Assembly (NCBI RefSeq): GCF_009707665.1
Contig: NZ_WLZW01000007.1
Span: 1 to 64,000 of the forward strand
From: Planomicrobium sp. YIM 101495
Lineage (GTDB): Bacteria; Bacillota; Bacilli; Bacillales_A; Planococcaceae
Direction of reading: 5' to 3'
DNA length: 64,000 nt
The notes beneath the pieces were generated by a model. That model saw only the letters and a program-made list of their open reading frames with translations. It had not been told where the DNA came from and did not search any database. Made by a program: the position numbers and the translations under genes. This document shows positions 56,823-64,000 of the stretch, in pieces (position 1 is the stretch's first letter; every line of letters starts with the position of its first letter).

Positions 56823-57767
56823 ATGCTCGAAATTGAAAAACCAAAGATTGAAACGGTCGAGATCGACAACAACTCCAAGTTCGGGAAATTTGTTGTGGAA
56901 CCGCTTGAGCGTGGATATGGAACCACTCTAGGAAACTCCTTACGTCGAATCTTGCTTTCATCTTTACCGGGCGCAGCAGTCACATCAATTCAAATTGATG
57001 GAGTTCTGCATGAGTTCTCTACGGTTGAAGGTGTAGAAGAAGATGTGGCTTCGATCATCTTGAATATCAAAAAACTGGCACTGAAAATTTACTCTGACGA
57101 AGAAAAAGTCATTGAAATTGATATTAAAGGTGACAGTACGGTCACGGCAGCAGATATCACCCACGACAGTGATGTTGAGATTCTGAACCCTGACTTGTAT
57201 ATTGCAACAATCGCGAAGAATGGTCACTTGCGCATGCGTATGTATGCAAACAGAGGCCGTGGCTACGCTCGTGCTGATCAGAACAAACGTGAAGATCTGC
57301 CGATCGGTGTCATTCCGGTTGATTCGATTTACACACCAGTTTCACGTGTGAATTTCCAAGTGGAAAATACCCGTGTTGGGCAACTTGCCGATTACGATAA
57401 ATTGACACTGGACGTATGGACAGATGGCAGCATCGGTCCGAAAGACGCAGTAGCGCTTGGCGCAAAAATCTTCACTGAACACCTGAACATCTTCGTCGGT
57501 TTGACGGATGAGGCACAGACGGCTGAAATCATGGTTGAAAAAGAAGAGGATCAAAAAGAGAAAGTGCTTGAGATGACTATCGAAGAGCTTGATCTTTCGG
57601 TTCGTTCTTACAACTGTTTGAAACGCGCAGGCATCAACACGGTGCATGAGCTTGCAAGCAAGTCGGAAGACGACATGATGAAAGTCCGCAACCTTGGACG
57701 CAAATCACTTGAAGAAGTGAAAGTGAAGCTTGAAGACCTTGGACTAGGCCTTCGTAAAGAAGACTGA
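56823..57767 (+). CDS. rpoA: DNA-directed RNA polymerase subunit alpha
   Basis: Alpha starts polymerase assembly and contacts activators. The 314-residue product has the N-terminal dimer domain ([20 protein letters not shown]), a flexible linker near 230-245 and the C-terminal DNA-binding domain ([19 protein letters not shown], then [11 protein letters not shown]). GGAGGGT precedes ATG 56823. Confidence 0.97.
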   Translation: MLEIEKPKIETVEIDNNSKFGKFVVEPLERGYGTTLGNSLRRILLSSLPGAAVTSIQIDGVLHEFSTVEGVEEDVASIILNIKKLALKIYSDEEKVIEIDIKGDSTVTAADITHDSDVEILNPDLYIATIAKNGHLRMRMYANRGRGYARADQNKREDLPIGVIPVDSIYTPVSRVNFQVENTRVGQLADYDKLTLDVWTDGSIGPKDAVALGAKIFTEHLNIFVGLTDEAQTAEIMVEKEEDQKEKVLEMTIEELDLSVRSYNCLKRAGINTVHELASKSEDDMMKVRNLGRKSLEEVKVKLEDLGLGLRKED

Positions 57768-57805
57768 GACCGAATGGATTCATTTAACAAAGGAGGGAAA
57801 CTTCA

Positions 57806-58180
57806 ATGAGAAAGCTACAACGTACTAGTTCTCAGCGTAAAGCATTATTGCGTGACCTGACAACTGACCTGATTGTACATGAGCGTATCCAAACAACAGA
57901 AGCACGTGCGAAAGAAGTTCGTTCAACTGTTGAAAAAATGATCACGCTTGGCAAACGCGGAGATATCCATGCACGCCGTAAAGCTGCAGCTTACATCCGT
58001 CGTGAGCTCGTTACAACTGCTGACGAAGAAGGCAACGAAAATACAATTTTCGCTTTGCAAAAATTGTTTGATGATGTTGCACCGCGTTATGCAGACCGCC
58101 AAGGTGGTTACACACGCATCATGAAAATGGGTCCTCGTCGTGGAGACGGCGCTCCTATCGTCATCATCGAACTGGTTTAA
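57806..58180 (+). CDS. rplQ: 50S ribosomal protein L17
   Basis: L17 sits near the exit tunnel. The 124-residue product begins [20 protein letters not shown] and ends [25 protein letters not shown] precedes ATG 57806. It is the last gene of the alpha cluster, followed by a terminator. Confidence 0.97.
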   Translation: MRKLQRTSSQRKALLRDLTTDLIVHERIQTTEARAKEVRSTVEKMITLGKRGDIHARRKAAAYIRRELVTTADEEGNENTIFALQKLFDDVAPRYADRQGGYTRIMKMGPRRGDGAPIVIIELV

Positions 58181-58240
58181 TTCGATCCAATAGATTCATC
58201 GGAAGCCCGTCCAATCGGTCAGGCTCCCGCAGCTGATGGG

Positions 58241-58266
58241 AGAGGGTTCTTGAGCCCTCTTCTTTT
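58241..58266 (+). terminator. Terminator after rplQ
   Basis: AGAGGG (58241-58246) pairs with CCCTCT (58255-58260), followed by TCTTTT. It ends the spc-alpha transcript. Confidence 0.75.
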
Positions 58267-58300
58267 AGCATCATGAGTTATACGACAATCAGGAAAAGCT

Positions 58301-58424
58301 GAGCGTTACGATGAGCGAGCCGAAAGGCGGCGTCTCGTCTAGCTCTACGCACCTCATTCATAGCTCCGGCATTCGTGCCGGAGAGGCATAGAAATAGAAA
58401 AGCGCATTTCTCTGAATGAGGTGC
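58301..58424 (+). ncRNA. Structured non-coding segment upstream of ecfA1
   Basis: Between rplQ and ecfA1 (58181-58501, no protein gene) two folded domains can be drawn. Domain 1 (58301-58345) has GAGC/GCTC, GATGAG/CTCGTC and GCC-GAAA-GGC with a GNRA loop. Domain 2 has a perfect 12-bp stem, GCACCTCATTCA with TGAATGAGGTGC (58349-58360 with 58413-58424), enclosing CTCCGGCA-TTCG-TGCCGGAG (58364-58383) and AGAAAT/ATTTCT (58390-58411), a three-way junction. GCGC and seven T follow. It may be a leader controlling the ECF genes; no known class was recognised. Confidence 0.55.
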
Positions 58425-58437
58425 GCGCTTTTTTTAT
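58398..58437 (+). terminator. Terminator or attenuator before ecfA1
   Basis: AAAAGCGC (58398-58405) can pair with GCGCTTTT (58425-58432), next to a TTTTTTT tract. This pairing competes with, or forms a pseudoknot with, the three-way junction, so it may be the off state of a switch. Confidence 0.5.
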
Positions 58438-58501
58438 TTTACATAGACTATTCCAAACGAGTAGAGTAGAGATGAGCAAGGATTAGAGGAGGAGAGCGGA
58501 G

Positions 58502-59350
58502 ATGAATTCGATCATTTTGTCATTTCAACACGTGACATTCACATATACGCCGGAAGATGAGACCGTCGCTCCGGCAGTAAAAGATGTATCGCTCGCTGTC
58601 CATGACGGCGAGTGGCTTGCCATTGTCGGACATAACGGCTCCGGCAAGTCGACCATGGTCAAACTGATGAACGGTCTCCTATTCCCTGGCGAAGGAAGTG
58701 TCGCTGCGATGGGCATGGACATGAACGAAGAGACGCTCTGGGATATTCGTTCACAGATGGGCATGGTCTTTCAGAACCCAGATAATCAATTCGTGGGGGC
58801 TACTGTCCAAGATGACGTCGCCTTCGCGCTCGAAAATAATGGAGTCCCTCATGCGGAGATGGTCAAGCGTGTGAAAGAATCGCTTGCCCATGTCAAGATG
58901 AGCGACTACCTTGATCACGAACCGCATCATTTGTCAGGAGGCCAAAAGCAGCGCGTGGCCATTGCAGGAGCACTTGCCTTGCGACCACGTTTGCTAATTC
59001 TGGACGAGGCGACTTCAATGCTCGACCCGCAAGGACGAATGGAAGTCATCGAGACCATCCAGGCGTTGCGGGAAAGCACGGGATTGACCGTCATCTCGAT
59101 TACGCATGACTTGGAAGAGGCTGCACTCGCTGATCGTATCCTCGTCATGAATGTGGGAGAGAAGATCATGGAAGGGCCGCCGGAGACGGTATTCGCTGAA
59201 GGAAATCGACTCGTCGAACTCGGCCTCGATCTGCCGTTTGCGATGCGCGTCTCGCACCTCTTGCAGGAAGCAGGCGTACCACTCGGGAAAGCTCATATGT
59301 CGGAAGAGGGATTGGTGGAGGAACTATGGACATTCTACTCCAAGAAGTAA
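58502..59350 (+). CDS. ecfA1: ECF transporter ATPase EcfA1
   Basis: EcfA1 is one of two ATPases that power energy-coupling factor vitamin and metal transporters. The 282-residue product has Walker A GHNGSGKST at 43-51, the signature LSGGQKQR, and Walker B LLILDEAT with the H-loop in ISITHDLEEA. GAGGAGGAG precedes ATG 58502. It overlaps ecfA2 by 25 bases. Confidence 0.96.
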   Translation: MNSIILSFQHVTFTYTPEDETVAPAVKDVSLAVHDGEWLAIVGHNGSGKSTMVKLMNGLLFPGEGSVAAMGMDMNEETLWDIRSQMGMVFQNPDNQFVGATVQDDVAFALENNGVPHAEMVKRVKESLAHVKMSDYLDHEPHHLSGGQKQRVAIAGALALRPRLLILDEATSMLDPQGRMEVIETIQALRESTGLTVISITHDLEEAALADRILVMNVGEKIMEGPPETVFAEGNRLVELGLDLPFAMRVSHLLQEAGVPLGKAHMSEEGLVEELWTFYSKK

Positions 59351-60198
59351 GCTTCAGTTACGCAGTCGATACACCTTTTGAAAAACGCGCACTGACTGAT
59401 GTCACGCTTCATATCCCGACCGGTACATATACAGCGATCATCGGACATACGGGCTCGGGCAAGTCAACCGTGCTCCAGCATTTGAATGCTTTACTCAAGC
59501 CGACAGAAGGCACCGTAGTCATCGGCGACCGCAAAATCGAGGCAGGCGTCAAAGCGAAGGACTTGCGCGGTGTCCGCCGACAAGTCGGCATCGTCTTCCA
59601 GTTCCCTGAACATCAATTGTTCGAGGAAACCGTTCTGAAGGACATTATGTTCGGTCCGCTCAATTACGGCGTACCAGAAGAAGAGGCAAGCCGTCGTGCG
59701 CACGAGCTAGCTGCTAGCCTTGGATTGCCGGAGAATGTGCTCGGGAAGTCACCGTTCGATCTATCGGGCGGCCAAATGCGGCGTGTGGCGATTGCGGGGG
59801 TCTTGGCGATGAATCCAGACGTACTTGTCCTCGATGAGCCGACAGCGGGTCTTGATCCGCGCGGCCGCAAGGAAATCATGGATCTCTTTTACCGTTTGCA
59901 CGAAGAGAAGCAGCTGACGACTGTGCTCGTTACGCACAGTATGGAAGATGCCGCGCGTTATGCGGACCGTGTTGCGATCATGCATAGCGGAACGTGTGTC
60001 GCGACTGGTGAGCCGGCAGAACTGTTCGGGGACGAAGAGCAATTAAATGATTACCGTCTCGCTCCGCCGCGTGCAGTGCAGCTGCAGTGGCAGTTTGAAG
60101 AGAAGACAGGACTGAAGCTCGACAAGCTTTGTCTGACAGAAGAGCAATTGGCGGAACAGCTCGTACAGGCACTGCAGGAAGGGCGTGGAGGAGCATGA
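59326..60198 (+). CDS. ecfA2: ECF transporter ATPase EcfA2
   Basis: EcfA2 pairs with EcfA1. The 290-residue product has Walker A GHTGSGKST at 40-48, the signature LSGGQMRRVAIAG and Walker B VLVLDEPT, with the H-loop TVLVTHSMED. A GGAGG site inside ecfA1 precedes ATG 59326. It overlaps ecfT in an ATGA junction. Confidence 0.96.
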   Translation: MDILLQEVSFSYAVDTPFEKRALTDVTLHIPTGTYTAIIGHTGSGKSTVLQHLNALLKPTEGTVVIGDRKIEAGVKAKDLRGVRRQVGIVFQFPEHQLFEETVLKDIMFGPLNYGVPEEEASRRAHELAASLGLPENVLGKSPFDLSGGQMRRVAIAGVLAMNPDVLVLDEPTAGLDPRGRKEIMDLFYRLHEEKQLTTVLVTHSMEDAARYADRVAIMHSGTCVATGEPAELFGDEEQLNDYRLAPPRAVQLQWQFEEKTGLKLDKLCLTEEQLAEQLVQALQEGRGGA

Positions 60199-60992
60199 TG
60201 GAGAAGATGATTTTCGGCCGGTTCATTCCGGGTGAATCCATCGTCCACCGATTGGATCCCCGCGCGAAGATTTTATTCGTCTTCCTGTTCATCGCCATCG
60301 TCTTTATCGCGAATAACGGATGGACGTATGCGCTGCTGCTTGGCTTTACGCTACTGGCGGTCATGCTGTCGAAAATCCGACTGTACTTCCTGATCAATGG
60401 CTTGAAGCCAGTATTTATCCTGGTGATCTTTACGTTCCTTCTTCATATCTTCTTTACGAGGGAAGGGGACGTCCTGCTCGACCTCGGCTTTTTGCGCATT
60501 TATGAAGAAGGGCTTCGGCAAGGGATTTTCATTTCCATCCGCTTCATCGTGCTGGTGTTCATCACGAGTGTCTTGACACTGACAACGTCGCCGATCTCCA
60601 TCACGGATGGCATCGAAGTGCTGCTCGGGCCGTTCAAGCGCGTCAAGCTGCCCGTGCATGAACTGGCATTGATGATGTCGATCTCGCTCCGCTTCATTCC
60701 GACGTTAATGGACGAGACAGGCAAAATCATGAAGGCACAGATGGCCCGGGGTTCCGATATCGGATCCGGACCGGTGAAGGAGCGCATCCGGGCAGTGGTG
60801 CCATTACTCGTGCCACTGTTCGTCAGTGCCTTCAAGCGCGCCGAAGACTTGGCTACGGCTATGGAAGTACGTGGCTACCGCGGAGGCGAAGGCCGGACGC
60901 GGTACCGCCAACTGGACTGGAAGTGGATCGACACTTGCAGTTTCATCGTATTAGCAGCAATCGCAGGAACGCTTTGGTATTTCCGCAGTTAA
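60195..60992 (+). CDS. ecfT: ECF transporter transmembrane protein EcfT
   Basis: EcfT joins the two ATPases to exchangeable substrate-binding S components. The 265-residue product has about five membrane segments and the two cytoplasmic coupling motifs with ARG-type signatures, AQMARGSD and MEVRGYRGGEGR. ATG 60195 overlaps the ecfA2 stop; the adjacent ATG 60198 is equally possible. No S component gene is present here, as is usual for a shared module. truA follows after 10 bases. Confidence 0.95.
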   Translation: MMEKMIFGRFIPGESIVHRLDPRAKILFVFLFIAIVFIANNGWTYALLLGFTLLAVMLSKIRLYFLINGLKPVFILVIFTFLLHIFFTREGDVLLDLGFLRIYEEGLRQGIFISIRFIVLVFITSVLTLTTSPISITDGIEVLLGPFKRVKLPVHELALMMSISLRFIPTLMDETGKIMKAQMARGSDIGSGPVKERIRAVVPLLVPLFVSAFKRAEDLATAMEVRGYRGGEGRTRYRQLDWKWIDTCSFIVLAAIAGTLWYFRS

Positions 60993-61002
60993 GGAGAGAA
61001 TC

Positions 61003-61746
61003 ATGACACGGTTAAAAGCAACGATAGCTTATGATGGTGCAGAGTTTGCCGGCTACCAGATCCAGCCGGACTCCCGTACCGTCCAAAAAGAATTGCTGGC
61101 GGTCCTGAAGCGGATCCATAAAGGGACGCCAGTGGAAGTGATCAGCAGCGGCAGGACGGATGCCAAGGTGCATGCGACCGGTCAAGTGATCCACTTCGAC
61201 ACCCCTTACACCATTCCAATGAAAAATTGGCTAAAGGCATTGAATGTGCAATTGCCGCCGGACATCCGTGTGCTCGAGATCCAAGAGACCACACCGGATT
61301 TCCATGCCCGCTATCATGCCAAAGGAAAAGTGTACCGCTATATTTGGGACCGGAGTGCCATCCAAAGTCCGTTCAAGCGTAACTATGCAGTGCCGCTCGA
61401 GCAGAAGGTCGACCTGGACCGGATGAAGCTTGCAGCACAGGCATTCGTCGGCACCCATGACTTCACGAGTTTTTGCGCAGCGCGGAGCAGTGTCAAAGAC
61501 AAGGTGAGGACCATCTACAATGTCTCCTTCGAAGAGCACGGGAGTGAACTGCATCTCGTGGTGGAAGGGCAAGGCTTTCTTTACAACATGGTCCGTATTT
61601 TTGCAGGGACGCTTGTCGAGGTCGGAGTCGGCCGGATCGCGCCGGAGGACTTGCCGGGAATCATCGCGGCAAAGGATCGCGATGCCGCCGGAAAGACCGG
61701 CGCACCGCAAGGTTTATACTTGGAAAGAGTCGATTACGGGGGCTGA
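61003..61746 (+). CDS. truA: tRNA pseudouridine synthase A
   Basis: TruA makes pseudouridine at positions 38-40 of tRNA. The 247-residue product has the catalytic aspartate D53 in SSGRTDAKVHATGQV and the conserved FHARYHAKGKVYRY and GQGFLYNMVRI segments. AAGGAGAG precedes ATG 61003. It is the last gene of the ECF operon. Confidence 0.96.
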   Translation: MTRLKATIAYDGAEFAGYQIQPDSRTVQKELLAVLKRIHKGTPVEVISSGRTDAKVHATGQVIHFDTPYTIPMKNWLKALNVQLPPDIRVLEIQETTPDFHARYHAKGKVYRYIWDRSAIQSPFKRNYAVPLEQKVDLDRMKLAAQAFVGTHDFTSFCAARSSVKDKVRTIYNVSFEEHGSELHLVVEGQGFLYNMVRIFAGTLVEVGVGRIAPEDLPGIIAAKDRDAAGKTGAPQGLYLERVDYGG

Positions 61747-61778
61747 AGCAACTTTTCCTGGTGTTTTCAGATAATCGC

Positions 61779-61807
61779 TTGACGAATCCGAGAAATCATT
61801 ATACAAT
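61779..61807 (+). promoter_or_regulatory. Promoter of rplM-rpsI
   Basis: TTGACG at 61779-61784 and TACAAT at 61802-61807 have a 17-base spacer. Confidence 0.85.
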
Positions 61808-61811
61808 GATG

Positions 61812-61882
61812 TATGGTATTTTCATTACCCACCACTGATATGCCCCGGAAGGTTATTTGTGAAAAGGGATAACGAAAACACG
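61812..61882 (+). ncRNA. L13-leader-like RNA before rplM
   Basis: The leader of about 140 bases has GGTATTTTC and GTGAAAAGGGATAAC complementary parts and a CCCCGG-AAGG core, resembling the L13 leader found upstream of rplM in Bacilli. L13 binding is expected but inferred; the match is by eye. Confidence 0.55.
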
Positions 61883-61950
61883 GAACAGCAACACCATTTT
61901 CAACCGAATTTGATTTTAACAAGAGACGATTTATTAGGAGGACAATATAC

Positions 61951-62388
61951 ATGCGTACAACATTCATGGCGAAAGGTCACGAAGTAGAGCGTAAATGGCT
62001 CGTTATCGATGCTGAAGGAAAAACACTTGGCCGTCTAGCATCTGAAGTAGCTTCTATCTTGCGCGGCAAATACAAACCGACATTCACACCAAACGTCGAC
62101 ACTGGAGATCACGTAATCATCATCAACGCTGAGAAAATCCACTTGACAGGTAAAAAACTTTCTGACAAGATCTACTACCGTCACACACAATACACAGGCG
62201 GTTTGAAACAGCGTACAGCACTAGAAATGCGCACTAACTACCCAACAAAAATGCTTGAATTGGCAATTAAAGGAATGCTTCCTAAAAACACGTTGGGCCG
62301 TCAAATGTTCAGAAAACTACACGTCTATGCAGGTCCAGAACACAAACACCAAGCACAACAACCAGAAGTTTACGAACTTCGCGGATAA
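61951..62388 (+). CDS. rplM: 50S ribosomal protein L13
   Basis: L13 is needed early in 50S assembly. The 145-residue product begins [19 protein letters not shown] and has [14 protein letters not shown] and [26 protein letters not shown] precedes ATG 61951. Its leader probably mediates autoregulation. Confidence 0.97.
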   Translation: MRTTFMAKGHEVERKWLVIDAEGKTLGRLASEVASILRGKYKPTFTPNVDTGDHVIIINAEKIHLTGKKLSDKIYYRHTQYTGGLKQRTALEMRTNYPTKMLELAIKGMLPKNTLGRQMFRKLHVYAGPEHKHQAQQPEVYELRG

Positions 62389-62417
62389 TTTTTAGTAAAT
62401 AAGAGGAGGATACACCT

Positions 62418-62810
62418 TTGGCACAAGTTCAATATATCGGCACTGGTCGCCGTAAACACTCAACTGCACGTGTGCGTCTCGTACCAGGAGATGGCACTAT
62501 CACTATCAACAACCGTGACGTGAAAGATTACGTCCCTTACGAAACACTTGAGCAAATCATCAAACAACCACTTGTAACTACTGAAACTCTCGGTAGCTAC
62601 GATGTATTGGTAAACGTTCGCGGCGGTGGTTTCACTGGTCAAGCAGGCGCAATCCGTCACGGAATTGCTCGTGCACTATTGACAGTAGACCCTGAATTCC
62701 GTTCAGCATTGAAATCTGCTGGATTCCTGACACGTGACCCACGTATGAAAGAACGTAAAAAATACGGTCTTAAAGCGGCTCGTCGCGCACCTCAGTTCTC
62801 AAAACGTTAA
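62418..62810 (+). CDS. rpsI: 30S ribosomal protein S9
   Basis: S9 has a C-terminal tail that reaches P-site tRNA. The 130-residue product has [21 protein letters not shown] and the typical tail ending RRAPQFSKR. The start is TTG 62418, eight bases after GAGGAGGA; TTG is less common but is the only fitting codon. Confidence 0.96.
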   Translation: MAQVQYIGTGRRKHSTARVRLVPGDGTITINNRDVKDYVPYETLEQIIKQPLVTTETLGSYDVLVNVRGGGFTGQAGAIRHGIARALLTVDPEFRSALKSAGFLTRDPRMKERKKYGLKAARRAPQFSKR

Positions 62811-62825
62811 TATTGCTTTATACAC

Positions 62826-62858
62826 AACCCTTTTCTCCTTGCGAGAAGAGGGTTTTTT
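62826..62858 (+). terminator. Terminator after rpsI
   Basis: A 12-bp stem, AACCCTTTTCTC (62826-62837) with GAGAAGAGGGTT (62843-62854), one G-U pair, is followed by TTTTTT. Confidence 0.93.
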
Positions 62859-62910
62859 CAATGAAAAAGCAGCTGCGAAAGAGTGGGGAACAATCTGTAA
62901 GCGCAATCAA

Positions 62911-62939
62911 TGAAATAGTGGAAAACGATATGGTATACT
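62911..62939 (+). promoter_or_regulatory. Candidate promoter of salA
   Basis: An extended -10, TGGTATACT (62931-62939), has only a weak -35 (TGAAAT, 62911-62916, spacer 17). Confidence 0.55.
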
Positions 62940-62974
62940 GGACGAGGAGAAAAGGGATAAGGAGTGTAAACAAT

Positions 62975-64000
62975 ATGTTAACTGAAGCACAAGTACGCGA
63001 ATTGCTCGGACCATTACAAGATCCGTTTTTACATAGATCGTTCGCTGAAACGAACGCGATCACCTCCGTAAGAATCAAAGAGGAGAAAGGTCACGTCAGC
63101 GTAAAATTGGCGATCGCCAAAGTGAATACACCTGAACAGATGCAATTGCAAATGAAAGTGGTGGAAGTGCTGAAAGGCGCTGGAGCGGATTCAGTCGGGA
63201 TCCGTTTCGAAGAATTGCCGCAGGAAGAGATGGCGAAGTTCCGCGGGACGGCAAGCGGTGCGGAAGCGCAAGACTTGCTATCTCCACTGAATAAAGTCGA
63301 ATTCATCTCCATTGCAAGTGGGAAAGGCGGCGTAGGGAAATCGACTGTGTCGGTGAATTTGGCGATTGCCCTTGCACGTGCAGGGAAGAAAGTCGGCTTG
63401 GTCGATGCTGATATTTACGGCTTCAGTGTGCCGGACATGATGGGTATCGAGAAGACACCGGTCGTTCGCGGAGACACGATTATTCCGGTCGAACGTTTCG
63501 GTGTCAAAGTCATTTCAATGGGCTTCTTCGTAGAAGACAACATGCCAGTCGTTTGGCGTGGCCCAATGCTTGGGAAAGTGCTCGATCAGTTCTTCCGTGA
63601 TGTAGAGTGGGGCGACTTGGATTACTTGCTACTCGATTTGCCACCAGGAACAGGCGACGTCGCGCTCGACATCCACCAGATGCTGCCGGCTTCGAAAGAG
63701 ATCGTTGTCACAACACCTCACCCGACAGCTGCATTCGTCGCGGCGCGTGCTGGAGCGATGGCGTTGCAGACGGATCACGAAGTACTCGGGGTCATCGAGA
63801 ACATGTCCTGGTTCGAAAGCAAAGAGTCAGGAAACAAAGAATACCTCTTCGGCCAAGGCGGAGGACCGAAGCTTGCGGAAGAATTGCAAGCGCCACTGCT
63901 TGGACAGATTCCACTTGGACAACCTGACTGGAATGAAACGGACTTTGCACCTTCCGTCTATTTGGAAGACCACCCGACAGGCAAGATCTACGGGGAAATC
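62975..64000 (+). CDS. salA: Mrp/SalA family P-loop ATPase (3' end cut)
   Basis: The open frame runs to the window edge (342 codons, about ten short of B. subtilis SalA). It has an N-terminal MIP18/DUF59-like domain (1-85), a deviant Walker A SGKGGVGKST at 115-124, and the LVDADIYGFSVPDM and LLLDLPPGTGDVALD motifs. The region after ENMSWF lacks the CxxC found in iron-sulfur carrier Mrp proteins, as in SalA. In B. subtilis SalA represses scoC; iron-sulfur carriage is the alternative role. AAGGAG precedes ATG 62975. The cwlD gene that precedes it in B. subtilis is absent. Confidence 0.9.
   Translation, partial: MLTEAQVRELLGPLQDPFLHRSFAETNAITSVRIKEEKGHVSVKLAIAKVNTPEQMQLQMKVVEVLKGAGADSVGIRFEELPQEEMAKFRGTASGAEAQDLLSPLNKVEFISIASGKGGVGKSTVSVNLAIALARAGKKVGLVDADIYGFSVPDMMGIEKTPVVRGDTIIPVERFGVKVISMGFFVEDNMPVVWRGPMLGKVLDQFFRDVEWGDLDYLLLDLPPGTGDVALDIHQMLPASKEIVVTTPHPTAAFVAARAGAMALQTDHEVLGVIENMSWFESKESGNKEYLFGQGGGPKLAEELQAPLLGQIPLGQPDWNETDFAPSVYLEDHPTGKIYGEI

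Overview
The window is chromosomal DNA of a low-to-mid G+C Gram-positive bacterium of the order Bacillales. The protein sequences resemble their Bacillus subtilis counterparts closely, and the gene order matches the origin-proximal region of that genome: ctsR-mcsA-mcsB-clpC-radA, yacL-ispD-ispF-gltX-cysE-cysS, sigH-secE-nusG, rpoBC, then the str, S10, spc and alpha ribosomal clusters. Base composition looks near balanced. Three genes or slots expected from B. subtilis order are missing or broken: disA after radA, map after adk (a decayed relic remains) and cwlD before salA. This, with the sequence style, suggests a Planococcaceae-like, possibly asporogenous lineage; the family assignment is inference. 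Every recognised gene is on the plus strand, as expected next to a replication origin.

Layout. 1-460: the 3' end of one 5S rRNA gene and a second, diverged 5S copy, each with a terminator. 545-8171: a small DUF3006-like gene, the CtsR-controlled protein quality-control operon, radA and the PIN/TRAM protein YacL. 8213-14976: isoprenoid genes ispD-ispF, gltX, then a cysteine T-box operon cysE-cysS-mrnC-rlmB-rae1. 15049-20148: sigH, L33, secE, nusG, rplK-rplA with two L1-type leader motifs, rplJ-rplL with an L10 leader, and an RsmC-like methyltransferase. 20364-32473: rpoB, rpoC, the L7Ae-like protein, rpsL, rpsG, fusA and tuf. 32474-43619: an unexpected block between tuf and rpsJ, namely a T-box- and probably CcpA-controlled ilvBHC-leuABCD operon, a single-domain ilvA and an antiporter-family gene. 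43898-58180: the S10-spc-alpha clusters, with secY and adk but only a relic of map. 58181-62810: a structured non-coding segment, the ECF transporter energising module, truA, and rplM-rpsI. 62975-64000: salA, cut by the window edge.

Functionally this is mainly an information-processing neighbourhood (ribosome, RNA polymerase, elongation factors, secretion channel, tRNA charging, rRNA modification and RNA turnover), flanked by stress proteolysis and interrupted by branched-chain amino acid synthesis. Regulation is mostly by cis-acting RNA: two T-boxes whose tRNA-acceptor-binding bases fit tRNA-Cys and tRNA-Leu, ribosomal-protein leaders, and a perfect CtsR operator. No mobile element, CRISPR array, tRNA gene or clearly new multi-gene system was seen. 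The most interesting observations are small: a map relic, an intact-looking cre site about 89 bases upstream of the ilv start, duplicated L1 motifs with covariation, odd translation starts of nusG and ilvA, a coupled 41-codon ORF, and an unexplained structured RNA upstream of the ECF genes.
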